Origin: Acholoe squamosa
Lineage: Eukaryota; Annelida; Polychaeta; Phyllodocida; Polynoidae
Direction of reading: 5' to 3'
Assembly: GCA_949317995.1 (NCBI GenBank)
Contig: OX439047.1
Span: 44,083,505-44,147,504 of the forward strand
Length of the DNA: 64,000 nucleotides
The translations under genes were made by a program, and so were the position numbers. Below the pieces are notes generated by a model. It was not told the origin of the DNA. It saw only the letters and a list, made by a program, of their open reading frames with translations, and did not search any database. Of this stretch, positions 55,854-64,000 are shown piece by piece (positions within the stretch are counted from its first letter, which is position 1; every line of letters begins with the position of its first letter).

Positions 55854-57227
55854 AGTCAGTCTCTCTCGGTTTTATAGGTATGTGATATAGATCTCAGAAT
55901 CCACATATGTAAGTACATTAACAGCAGGATTCTGTCACTGGTCTCGAGAGCCTTTGTAGTGGCAATCTTTATTTTCTAAATTCATTGAATAAAAACCAAA
56001 AGGCTAAGTTGATGTTGTCTTTAGAGTATATTGATCGAATCAAGATGATTGATAGGAAACAAACAAATGTACACATTCAATACAAAAACTTGCAGGACAC
56101 CGGCAGTTGCCGGCAAAATTGCTGCCGGGCCCACGGAAATTATCAGACTGCAGGACCAAATGTCTGACTGTAATCCTGGCACCTGTGCATTTTGGTTTTT
56201 ACAGCTTGCAAATCGAACCGTTATTATATTTTTACAGCCTACAACAAAAGAAATGTCTTTTTGCTAAGTTTTACAGAGTTTAATAAATGATTAAAATCGT
56301 GAGTTTATTCTTGTATTTCATCATTTCCTTCCTAACAGTTGATAATCTTAAGGTATTTGGGCCCACCAAAATCAACCTGGGCCAGCAGAATGATGAAATC
56401 TGCAGGACCGAGTGGCCTGCAAGGGGAAAAACTTTTCGTATAGACTGTGTACAATACAGGGGAGATAAAACAATTTAAATTTTCTTGTACTTTAAAGGTT
56501 ACGTGAATTTATTTTGTATTGACAGCATGGGCCTGGTAATGGTACAGGATCAGTGCAGCTCTTACACGCCACCTAGAGTGGAAAAAGGGAAATACAAAGT
56601 GGTCCAGGAAGTAAGCCAACATTTAAACCCAGGACTCTTAGTACTTTATATTCAATTGTCTACATATATTGCATGCGGTGACCAACTCGGTCTACATGCT
56701 GAACATGAAGTATGCCCTGAAAGTGAGGCAACTTTCTGAAAATAAATGTAAACCTTTAATATAAAGGGTTGTCCTTTTGTTTCATAGTAATAATAACAGC
56801 CCATAGCCATAACACTGCAGTGCCCACCTGCACCTACCCCTGTTGAATGATATGATTATCCCGATCCAATTTCTGAAAAAAAAACATGACCTCTAAAAAG
56901 CTGTTCAAAGATATGTTTGAAAGTAAAGGTCTCTAAAAAAATATGGTGAATTACCTCAGAGCATCTCGAATCACAACATAGAATAGAGATTCAATCTACC
57001 TCTCTTTTTTCTTTATAATCTTTACGAGACAGTAATGGAAGTACAGAAATCATGAATCTTTGAGGAGGTGGTAAACATCCGATGGACGAGTGTCTCCCTG
57101 GTTTTTTGTACAGCATAAAAGCTTCTTGGACTTCTCCTTGAGTATTTTAATCTGGATTAAACAATTTATATGCACACCTGAAGCCTATGAACGAAGATCA
57201 GTGCATGCATATTATATGCCATTTGCT
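55854..57227. other. No gene recognised
   Basis: Non-coding. GGGCCCAC and CTGCAGGACC words recur at 56125-56160 and 56360-56410, suggesting a short duplicated block. A 63-codon frame at 56287 starts with a hydrophobic stretch but has no other support. Confidence 0.4.
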
Positions 57228-57335
57228 TTAGGCCTAAAAAAAATTGTTGCGTTCAAGTAACGCTACCTACTTTAATTTTTTGGCCCTACCTTAACTTTTT
57301 TATGGAAAGTTCGGGAGAAAATTTTATATATATTT

Positions 57336-57436
57336 TGTGCATCGAAATTGCATTGCGTAGGCGCAATAATTTACAGCCAGCCTAAAAAAATCTCCAAAAT
57401 AAGAAAAATTCCCTACCTACCTACCCTAATTTTTTT
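57336..57436. repeat. 101-bp direct repeat, 3' copy
   Basis: Matches 62946-63046 with few differences (ATCGAAATTGCATTGCGTAG, TTTACAGCCAGCCTAAAAAA, CTACCTACCTACCCTAAT). It lies ~55 bp beyond the recombinase stop. Confidence 0.85.
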
Positions 57437-57491
57437 TCTCAAGATTTTTTTTCTCAAGGTCCTGCAAGAACAATGTGTATGGGTACCTACC

Positions 57492-58058
57492 CTACTGGTC
57501 TGTTTTACAGGTGTTGATTCTCAATGACACGTGATCAGAATTCACCTGGATATCTCCACATACCATGGGTTGGGGCGACTGAACTACATGCGAGATTCGT
57601 AGGAGGCCCCTGTTACACAGTAGGGCTGCAACCCAGAATAATAAATTATCAAGAACAGACATATTAAGCAGTGAGTACATTCTAAGCATATCTGAGGCTG
57701 AAATTGAATACTTTTGAGACCCTTTTGCATACAAATTCCTCTCGATGCCATTAAGAGTCTGCTTAAGAATGAAATTCTCACAATAAGTTGGATAGCCTAA
57801 CATTATTTTATTATACCACAAAGCTGATAAGTATTTCCTCACCGAGGATGGACAAAAGTCATGGGCCAAAGAGGTAGTGTACATACAAGCTTGCTTCGCT
57901 AAGCAAGGGAAATAATTCAATTTAGTTTTACAAAAGTTTTTGTACGTCTTTATCTGACTCTTCCTGGCCACCTTGGTTCTGGAGGAAATACCATCTTCAG
58001 CATACAATATGTGCTTTCGCTTCAGGTCCTTCCACAGCGTTGCTGGAAGGTACAGCAC
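57492..58058 (-). pseudogene. Tyrosine recombinase, N-terminal and partial catalytic part
   Basis: 188 codons. The first ~110 residues resemble the SAM-like core-binding domain of DIRS recombinases (KSQIKTYKNFCK, then SVRKYLSAL). RGLLRISHVV at about residues 150-159 carries the expected first catalytic Arg, and the CKTDQ end corresponds to the beta-hairpin Lys region. The frame stops there; the HxxR box and the nucleophilic Tyr are absent, so it cannot recombine DNA. Such enzymes integrate the circular cDNA of DIRS elements. Confidence 0.7.
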
Positions 58059-58298
58059 ATATTATGGGTGAGCAGTGTATTATTACACTCATTCAAATAG
58101 CCTTTATAGGAAATGCATGAAACATGGTCGGCCAATAGATTGTCCTCAGACTAAATATAAGTGGCATACAATTCCATATTATTAATAAAAAAAACATAGC
58201 CAATAAATCTCATGCAGCCAAGCCATGCACAGCTTATTCTTACTTCTCCCGGTATTTATCATGGCTAAGACTTGTATATTATCAGTCACTACATGTAC

Positions 58299-58502
58299 TT
58301 AAGTGTTTCTATACTGAGGCCACCACCTACGCAGACCCACAAGGACCGGCCATAATTCATATACATTTATATTGCCTTCATGTACTTCAACAGGGGGAAA
58401 GTTCGAAGTGGCTAATATTAGAAATACCAACTGAGTAGCCTTTCCAGAACCCAAAGAAATAGTCATAACCCATCCAAGCTCCGAAGCCCCTTTTAGAGGC
58501 AT
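58299..58502 (-). pseudogene. RNase H-like fragment of the DIRS-like element
   Basis: 67 codons containing INVYELWPVLVGLRRW, which corresponds to the conserved Glu-helix of DIRS RNase H. LGWVMTISLG upstream is the expected Asp strand with its Asp lost or shifted. It lies between RT and recombinase, as expected for the family. Confidence 0.6.
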
Positions 58503-58700
58503 CTGAAATCATAGGAGTGTCATGGAATTTGGTTCTTATTAGGCTTTTGCAATTAAAAACTGAGCAGTACTGGATCCACCATTCAAGGTCTAATTTCGTC
58601 TCATCATTTAGAAAAATTCTTCGCTGGGGCTCCCCCTAGCACACAATTCAAAAAGTTTCCTTGAGAAGGTGCTCCCACCGCAGACAATTTGTGAGCAAAA

Positions 58701-59282
58701 CTAATCAAGCTTCCCTCTTGTTGGAGGCACTTTTTTAGTAACACTTCTCTGGTTTAAGCACTGGGAATTTGAGAATTTCAATTTTGAATTTTTTTCTTGT
58801 GGCAAGGTTAACTCCATATTGACTGGCTTAGTGACTTTCTTATATGAAACATCAAAACCAAGAAATTCCATGACCTCAATGAGTACATTTCTTTGACGGA
58901 GGCATTCATGCTCAGAATCGGCTACTATTATAAAATCATCTAAATAGTTGATTAGCTTTTGCACCTTGTAAGCCCTAGCAATGTTTGCTACAAAGTTGGA
59001 AATGCAGTCAAAAATATTAGGTGCACATTTGAGACCAAAACTGAGCCTGTTGTTAACAAAATACTCGGTGCCACTTCCAGAGTCCCAGGTGAAACCCTGA
59101 AATTCTGTGTGAGGGCCATACACATTAATACTTCTAAAAGCGGATTTTAAATCCACGACTGACATCCAGCTGTTAGGATTCATGACATCAACTACAGTGT
59201 TTACAGACAAATAAGTAAAGGGTTTATATGTGGTGCGCATGAAGTTATTAATATATTTTCCCTCAGGCATAGAGCAATCAGT
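58701..59282 (-). pseudogene. DIRS-like reverse transcriptase, C-terminal part
   Basis: Starts at the codon ACT (59282-59280) next to the LINE A tail, with TDCSMPEGK, then VDLKSAFRSI, LSFGLKCAPNIF and catalytic YLDD (58946-58935). These are the palm motifs typical of DIRS/Ngaro RTs. The frame is open to 58701. The matching N-terminal part is at 61912-61328 on the far side of the inserted LINE. Confidence 0.85.
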
Positions 59283-61327
59283 TTTTTTAAGTCGTTTATT
59301 GGGCAAGAAACATATACAAGAATGTATGTGTTTTACCTAGCTCCTACGCATTGTAGTGCTTACGCTAGGACCCCTAAATGCCTTATAACTTGTACATAGT
59401 ATTTCTAAAGAAATTAGCAGTCACATTTCTTATAACACTGCATACAGGAGTTCAGTCTGACTGACTCCTCTTAGTACCAATATTTGATATACCGTTTCAT
59501 GTGATGATGATGAGATGAGATGAGGAGTAAAATTACATTACATTTCAATCCAATATGACAATATTATATATAGCAGTTTGCATAGACCTTTTTCACACTT
59601 GATTTAAAAATATACAAATCGTTTATTTGTGTATATTCAGGTTTTAACTGGTTCCATCTATTAATACTTCTGTAGAATGCACTTCTCAGAACAATAGGTT
59701 TAAGGCTATGGGGTACAATAAGTCTCTTTCCCTGGCGAAATCTTGTGGCTATTTCTCTCCTATCAACTAAATTAACAATTCGTGACAAGATAAAACCATA
59801 TGTCAGTAAATGTAAGTCCCTTCTAATACAGAGATCCGAGCAATTACCCTGATCCTGAATTTGCTTAGTGGTCATAATTGGGTTTTCTTCTAATTTAACT
59901 TTATATACCATTCTTAATGCCCTGTTCTGTAATAACTGAAGTTCTTTATTTCTCCTCTATAGTCCCTGTCCCATATATAATCACAATATTCAAAAGTTGG
60001 TAGTATCATTGATTTAAAAACATCTAGTGCAGAAGATTCGTCCAACAAATTTCTTATTCTACCCATTTGATATATTTTATGTCTGACAGCCCTCATAACA
60101 TTAGCTCGATGTTCAATAAATTTAAGTTCAGTGTCCATCTTCAAACCTAAGTATTAAAAAGCTTCAACCTTTTCTAATAAAACATTATTAAGAGTAAAAG
60201 CAGTTGGATCATTTCGAGGTATATTAAAAGCCATCCATTTTGTCTTTTTTTCATTTATGGTAAGGGAATTATTCAGGCACCCCATGTTGATTTTCCTGAT
60301 AACAGTATTCATTTCAGGCGGTGTACATACAGAAACTACTACACCATCTGCATACAATCAACAATCTTTGGTAAAGAATTTATATAATATATGGAAAAAA
60401 GCACTGGACCCAAAACCGAGCCCTGCGGGACTCCACAGGTAACTGGTAACAAGGAGGATGTGTTGTCATTAGCAAATGTGCATTGTAGTCTATTAGTTAA
60501 ATAGTTCTTAAAAAATTCACAAGTCTTTTTGCAAAGTCCCAAAGCAGTTAGTTTTTTTTCAGTAATTTTGAATGTGTAACAGTATCAAAAGCTTTTTTAA
60601 AGTCTATATATAGGCAATAGGTAGATTTGTTAAGAATAAAGTTGTTAATTATTGTGCTAAGATGTTCAGTGATAGCTGTCTGGGTCAAGTGCCCTTTTCT
60701 GTAGCCATGCTGTGTTGGGCACAAAAGCCCATGTCTTTCCATATATATCTGTAGTCTTTTACATACTATTTTGTCTAACAATTTACCAGTAATAGGGAGT
60801 AGACTAATTGGTCTTAAATCCTCAACTTCTATAGAGTTGGCCTTCTTCGGTAAAGGAATAACAGTGTTTTTTTTCCCAATCATTGGGGAAGGTGGCAGTA
60901 CTTAAATATTTGTTATACAGCGAAAGGAAAATATCAGGAATGGCCAACATAGTATCCTTAATTACAAAAGATTTACAATGTAGTATGGCTGATGTTTTTG
61001 TTTTTTCTTATCTTAATTGCCTTCACCAGCTTAATTAAATCAATGTATGATATATTATATAACAGGTTTGTATTGGGTGTAGGGAGCAGCATGATTCTCC
61101 TGTCCATCACCAGGTGGCAGTTTTTTAGATAACCTATCTTCACCTATACCTGTAAAGAAACTATTTATATACTCTGCACAGTCTTCAGGAGGAATAATAA
61201 TATTCGTTGTATTATTTCTTAATTTAATTAGTGATGCGCAGGTCCTACTAGGAAGAACCTTCTTAATTGCTTCCCAATACTTGGCTGGATCATTTTTCCT
61301 ATATTCCAATAATTCAATCATCTCCCT
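59283..61327 (-). mobile_element. 2.05-kb 5'-truncated LINE inserted in the DIRS RT
   Basis: Ends on the minus strand with AATAAACGACTT and a 7-nt A tail (59288-59282). Begins at 61327 directly after the DIRS codon ATA (61330-61328). The family differs from the LINE at 395-1440, because the 3' termini are unrelated. There is no visible target duplication beyond a possible single A. The endonuclease is missing, so the copy is 5' truncated. Confidence 0.85.
59564..61327 (-). pseudogene. LINE reverse transcriptase, frameshifted
   Basis: Pieces in successive frames: a linker (AKYWEAIKKVLPSR; 61327-61055), then LRPISLLPITGKLLDKI, GYRKGHLTQTAI and YIDFKKAFDTV (60883-60548). Next come CGVPQGSVLGPVLFSIY (60542-60339), the catalytic box as YADG instead of YADD (60357-60154), and the thumb and C-terminal region (60144-59564). 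At least four frame breaks and the loss of the second catalytic Asp make it inactive. The sequence 61054-60884 is still recognisable between breaks. Confidence 0.85.
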
Positions 61328-61912
61328 TATGGGTCTTAACATGCTGTTAGATTTCTCAACCCCACCCAGAGCATGAATGCATCTAGGGGGGGCATCTACC
61401 TTGGTAACAAATCCATCTCTTAATTCTTGCTGTATAATGTCGCACATTTCGGAATAGAAACTACCCTCAAGAATAGATTTATAATTCCTGCAGTGATATG
61501 CAGATTGGCAGTCATCATAGACAATTTTAAAGCCCTGGAGGATTCCCTCCCAGATAAATTTGGCCTCCTGAAAATTACCAGTGTACACGTTACCACTACC
61601 AGAGACAAAATTGGTGACTCTACACGGCTTCAATTGAGCACGAGCATTACAAATATAAAAGTCACACTTGTATGCACCATCCATACACTCAGGGTACACG
61701 GCAATGGTTGATAACGAATCATAACCATCAATGCTATAGAGTGGCAATTCTTGACCAATAGGCAGACAGTCCCCAATGATACAAGTGTCTGACAAGTCGC
61801 TTTCCATGCCAGCCAATTTGGGGACAAATATTGCACTGACCCAACCAAATATATTCATTATGTTGGGCTTCTGATGCAGGTAAGATTTCTGATATACATG
61901 TACCAGGGACAC
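61328..61912 (-). pseudogene. DIRS-like reverse transcriptase, N-terminal part
   Basis: The first 195 residues of a frame that continues into LINE sequence. FIWEGILQGFKIV (119-131), YHCRNYKSILEGSFYSEMCDIIQQEL and PPRCIHALGGVEKS are the conserved N-terminal motifs of DIRS/Ngaro RT. After LRPI (192-195) the sequence switches abruptly to LINE linker. It resumes as TDC at 59282, a junction inside one conserved RT motif. The upstream part (1-118) may include the end of the gag-like ORF. Confidence 0.8.
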
Positions 61913-62311
61913 TTAGGACTGAGGCTAACTGGTCAGTACCACTATAGCAATGGTAATTTTGACCTTCCAGGTTAGTTTTTAACTCGTCAAGTCTGTACAC
62001 TTTGGTGAGTCGCCCTGGAGCCATGTCAGGGAAGCTTGGCAGTGCTTTGACCTGCTAGAGTGGCCGGATGGGGACATTTTATCCAAAGAAGACTGGATCG
62101 CCTCCAACGAGGTAGAGAGACTGTACATCCCGGATTCTATCCTAGCCATTTTACCTTCCAGATCGCCCACGACAGCTACTACGTCCTCCAGGCGATTCGT
62201 CTGGTCAGGGACAGGTATTGAAACATCTCCAGAACCCCTAACTGGGGACAGAGGGGGGCTGGTGCCCCCCCCCCCGGGACCGTACCCATCCCTCCAGATC
62301 CTGCAGCCCAC
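61734..62311 (-). pseudogene. Gag-like region of the DIRS-like element, frameshifted
   Basis: Two overlapping frames (62311-61979 and 62024-61734). The first has a Pro/Gly-rich start followed by a probable coiled coil (RLEDVVAVVGDLEGKMARIE). This resembles small N-terminal ORFs of DIRS elements only in position and style. No zinc knuckle. Identity is inferred from position. Confidence 0.4.
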
Positions 62312-62945
62312 TTCTTGGCCTTTTTTGCCGCCTTCTTAGCAGCCTTCTTCGGTGGTATGGTGATTAAAATCTTTTCAAACAGCTTCTACAGTGGATTAGC
62401 ACGCCCTGGAGAAGCGCGCACCTTGGCTTTGGTAAGTCAACTGAGTCCATTACACAAAAATAACTGCCATAACAACAGATGGAATTAACCATGGATACCG
62501 TGACGTCAGCAGTGGCGCCACCTAGCGGGCATGGGGAGAACTAACATGACGACGCACCACCAGAGGTTCGCGCCACGCCCACACTCTATACTCATGTACT
62601 TGTACCCTGCATATATATAGATAGAACTAAACGACCGTGGTGTACGAGGTGGCCGATCCACCACGAGGGGCGGATCGGCCACCGAGGACACCAGGGGAGT
62701 TTAGTTCTATATTTATTTTATGTTTTTAGAGGGTTTAAATAAGGAAAAATTATCAAAATCCGGTACCGTAGTTCCCCGTACGAGTGCCGGTCCGCCATTT
62801 TGAATGTTTACATGCACCCAGAATGAGGCTGCAGTGGTGGATCGGCCGCTGTGGTGGATCGGCACATGTTACGCCACTGGGGGTGTGCGGATCAGCCCTG
62901 CAATGCTATCTCTATGGGAAGAAGTTATTCACATAAAATAAATAC
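62312..62945. other. 5' region of the DIRS-like element with a long hairpin
   Basis: No gene. At 62618-62716 outer arms TAGAACTAAAC / GTTTAGTTCTA and inner arms GTGGCCGATCC / GGATCGGCCAC form a nested hairpin of about 100 nt. GGTGGATCGGC is repeated twice more at 62837-62870. Confidence 0.6.
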
Positions 62946-63046
62946 TGCGCATCGAAATTTCATTGCATAGGCACGATAATTTACAGCCAGCCTAAAAAAA
63001 TCTCCATAATAAGAAAAAAAAACTACCTACCTACCCTAATTTTTTT
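62946..63046. repeat. 101-bp direct repeat, 5' copy
   Basis: Partner of 57336-57436, same orientation, 5,610 bp apart. It may be a terminal or split direct repeat of the tyrosine-recombinase element. Confidence 0.85.
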
Positions 63047-63088
63047 CGACCCCGTTAGCTGAACACAACAATTTTTTTAAGCCTTATG

Positions 63089-63650
63089 ATTAATACCCTT
63101 TTAGCAGCAGCCTTTATTGATTTCTAGTACTGAAGTTACAAATCATCAAGTATAGGATTGTTATTTCCCTCGAAGAACTATCCTCAGAGATCCATAAGTG
63201 TCAGGGCTGGAATCTTGAACTCTTCTCCTTTGCTTTACCATACAGAGAATTCCACCCATTGCTGTCAGGAGGAAGATGGTGACTATACTGTAGGCTACAA
63301 GAGTTGCTGTGACTTATATTTGTGTCTCTAACATGTTTAGAAGGGAAGATATATGCAATTTTCAAGTTTTTCATAGAACTCTGGCGGCCATATTGATTAA
63401 TAATTCAAAATGGCTGACACCCACATAATTCTAAATGCCTTGCTTGGATTCTCTGACTTCAGAAATGTTCTTAAGGAACTTTTATTTGTGTCTCTAACAT
63501 GATTAGAAGCAAAGATATGCAATATTCACGTTTTTTCGTAGAATTCTGGTGGTCATCTTGAATATCTCAATTTCCCCACAGGTGTTAGGAACACATCATG
63601 CTGGAAATGGTTAACCAGACCCTATAGATGAACAATCAACAGAGAAAAAG
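63089..63650. repeat. Intergenic, with a 165-bp-offset duplication
   Basis: The block TTTGTGTCTCTAACATG, then TAGAAG, AGATAT, TGCAAT, TAGAA(C/T)TCTGG occurs at ~63320-63395 and again at ~63485-63555, offset 165 bp. Otherwise non-coding, downstream of the NIDO exon's gene. Confidence 0.6.
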
Positions 63651-63656
63651 TTTATT
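63651..63656 (-). terminator. Poly(A) signal AATAAA of the NIDO gene
   Basis: AATAAA on the minus strand 20 nt after the stop codon at 63678-63676, implying a very short 3' UTR. Confidence 0.6.
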
Positions 63657-63675
63657 GGAGAATTCCGGGTTAGGC

Positions 63676-63843
63676 TTAAAATTGCTCCTCCACTGCATCA
63701 GTGATGTTTGCATCATCTATCTGGAAACACCATACCCCCATGGTAGCTGTGTTGGATGGATCCTCTTCTATAGACACGATTTCAGACTTTCTGGATGCAT
63801 CAACTGCAAAGAAGTTTCTGCCATCTCTAGCGTTGAATCCAAC
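63676..63843 (-). CDS. Terminal exon of a NIDO-domain gene (partial gene)
   Basis: 55 codons plus stop. The sequence VGFNARDGRNFF, SRKSEIVSIEE and GVWCFQIDDANI follows the end of the NIDO domain found in alpha-tectorin, nidogen and related extracellular proteins (family pattern: GFN.G...NFF, SRT.EI..I, G.W.F.VD). A pyrimidine-rich tract ending in AAAAG directly precedes 63843, a reasonable splice acceptor. The exon is assumed to start there, though the phase is not proven. The protein ends nine residues after the domain's last strand (TDAVEEQF). The rest of the gene lies beyond 64000. It is probably a secreted or membrane-bound extracellular protein. The usual Pro-Gly of the family (PGSR) is DASR here. 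Confidence 0.6.
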   Translation of the reverse strand, partial: VGFNARDGRNFFAVDASRKSEIVSIEEDPSNTATMGVWCFQIDDANITDAVEEQF

Positions 63844-64000
63844 CTTTTCAAAGAGAAAGAACAGATTTTGATAATCATTATGCAAACGTGTATACGAAAT
63901 ATTTTGAGGTCAAACCAATTGGAATAATATACTTTACTATCTCTATGAATAGGTGAATTCTATTGACATTGTACAGGTGATCTATCTACATGAGGCGTTA
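63844..64000 (-). other. Probable intron of the NIDO-domain gene
   Basis: AT-rich, no exon-like frame. It should run upstream into the preceding exon outside the window. Confidence 0.4.

Larger units (their letters stand above)
57228..63088 (-). mobile_element. Decayed DIRS-like (tyrosine-recombinase) retroelement with nested LINE
   Basis: Minus-strand order is gag-like region, RT, RNase H, tyrosine recombinase, which is the DIRS/Ngaro layout. A 101-bp direct repeat occurs at 57336-57436 and 62946-63046. Outside these lie short inverted ends (left AGGCCTAAAAAAAATTGTTG, right CAACAATTTTTTTAAGCC). Subtracting the inserted LINE leaves about 3.8 kb. Frames are broken in several places and the recombinase is cut short, so the element is dead. 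The boundaries are inferred from the repeats. Confidence 0.65.

Noticed and set aside
56287-56478. 63-codon frame with a signal-peptide-like start
   Set aside because: Short, isolated, and no downstream domain or splice evidence.

Overview
The window looks like a transposon-rich, gene-poor stretch of an animal genome, probably a marine invertebrate. The background is AT-rich, with no operons or bacterial gene packing. It carries LINE, Ty3/Gypsy, DIRS-type, SINE and many terminal-inverted-repeat (TIR) elements. The only host-gene piece I can support is a short terminal exon on the minus strand at 63676-63843. It encodes the end of a NIDO domain (nidogen/alpha-tectorin type) and is followed by an AATAAA signal. 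The species cannot be named from the sequence.

From 1 to 41 kb there is no host gene. This part holds a 5'-truncated LINE (395-1440), several tandem arrays and long hairpins (2.2, 4.1-4.9, 6.4, 7.2-7.9, 14.8 kb), and a nest of elements with GGGTGTTTC termini and CAG/CTG target duplications. Those elements (10.3-13.7 kb, 28.2 kb, perhaps 29.1-35.2 kb) fit non-autonomous PIF/Harbinger transposons. Other TIR elements lie at 22.8-23.8, 24.3-26.0 (filled with satellite), 27.0-28.5, 33.7-35.1, 36.5-37.3 and 37.7-38.6 kb. Several are nested, including a tRNA-derived SINE with an 11-bp target duplication.

The dominant feature is a 12.67-kb GC-rich Ty3/Gypsy retrotransposon on the minus strand (41077-53747). 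Its two 343-bp LTRs look identical, it has an ATAT target duplication, and its gag and pol frames are intact, so the insertion is recent. Gag is 870 aa. Pol lies in the -1 frame and is open from 50757. A GGAAAAC slip site, a 6-nt spacer and a perfect 11-bp stem-loop sit exactly at the gag stop codon. After protease, RT, RNase H and a DD35E integrase, Pol continues for about 1,560 further residues. These comprise an Ala-rich block, Arg/Ser-rich 86-aa repeats, two C2H2-like zinc fingers and a long Pro/Ala/Thr-rich tail. I do not recognise this extension; it is the best candidate for something undescribed.

From 55.6 to 63.1 kb there is the 3' end of a second LINE copy and a decayed tyrosine-recombinase (DIRS-like) retroelement on the minus strand (RT, RNase H, partial recombinase). 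A 2.05-kb LINE of another family is inserted cleanly inside its RT frame. The DIRS-like element is bounded by 101-bp direct repeats and short inverted ends.
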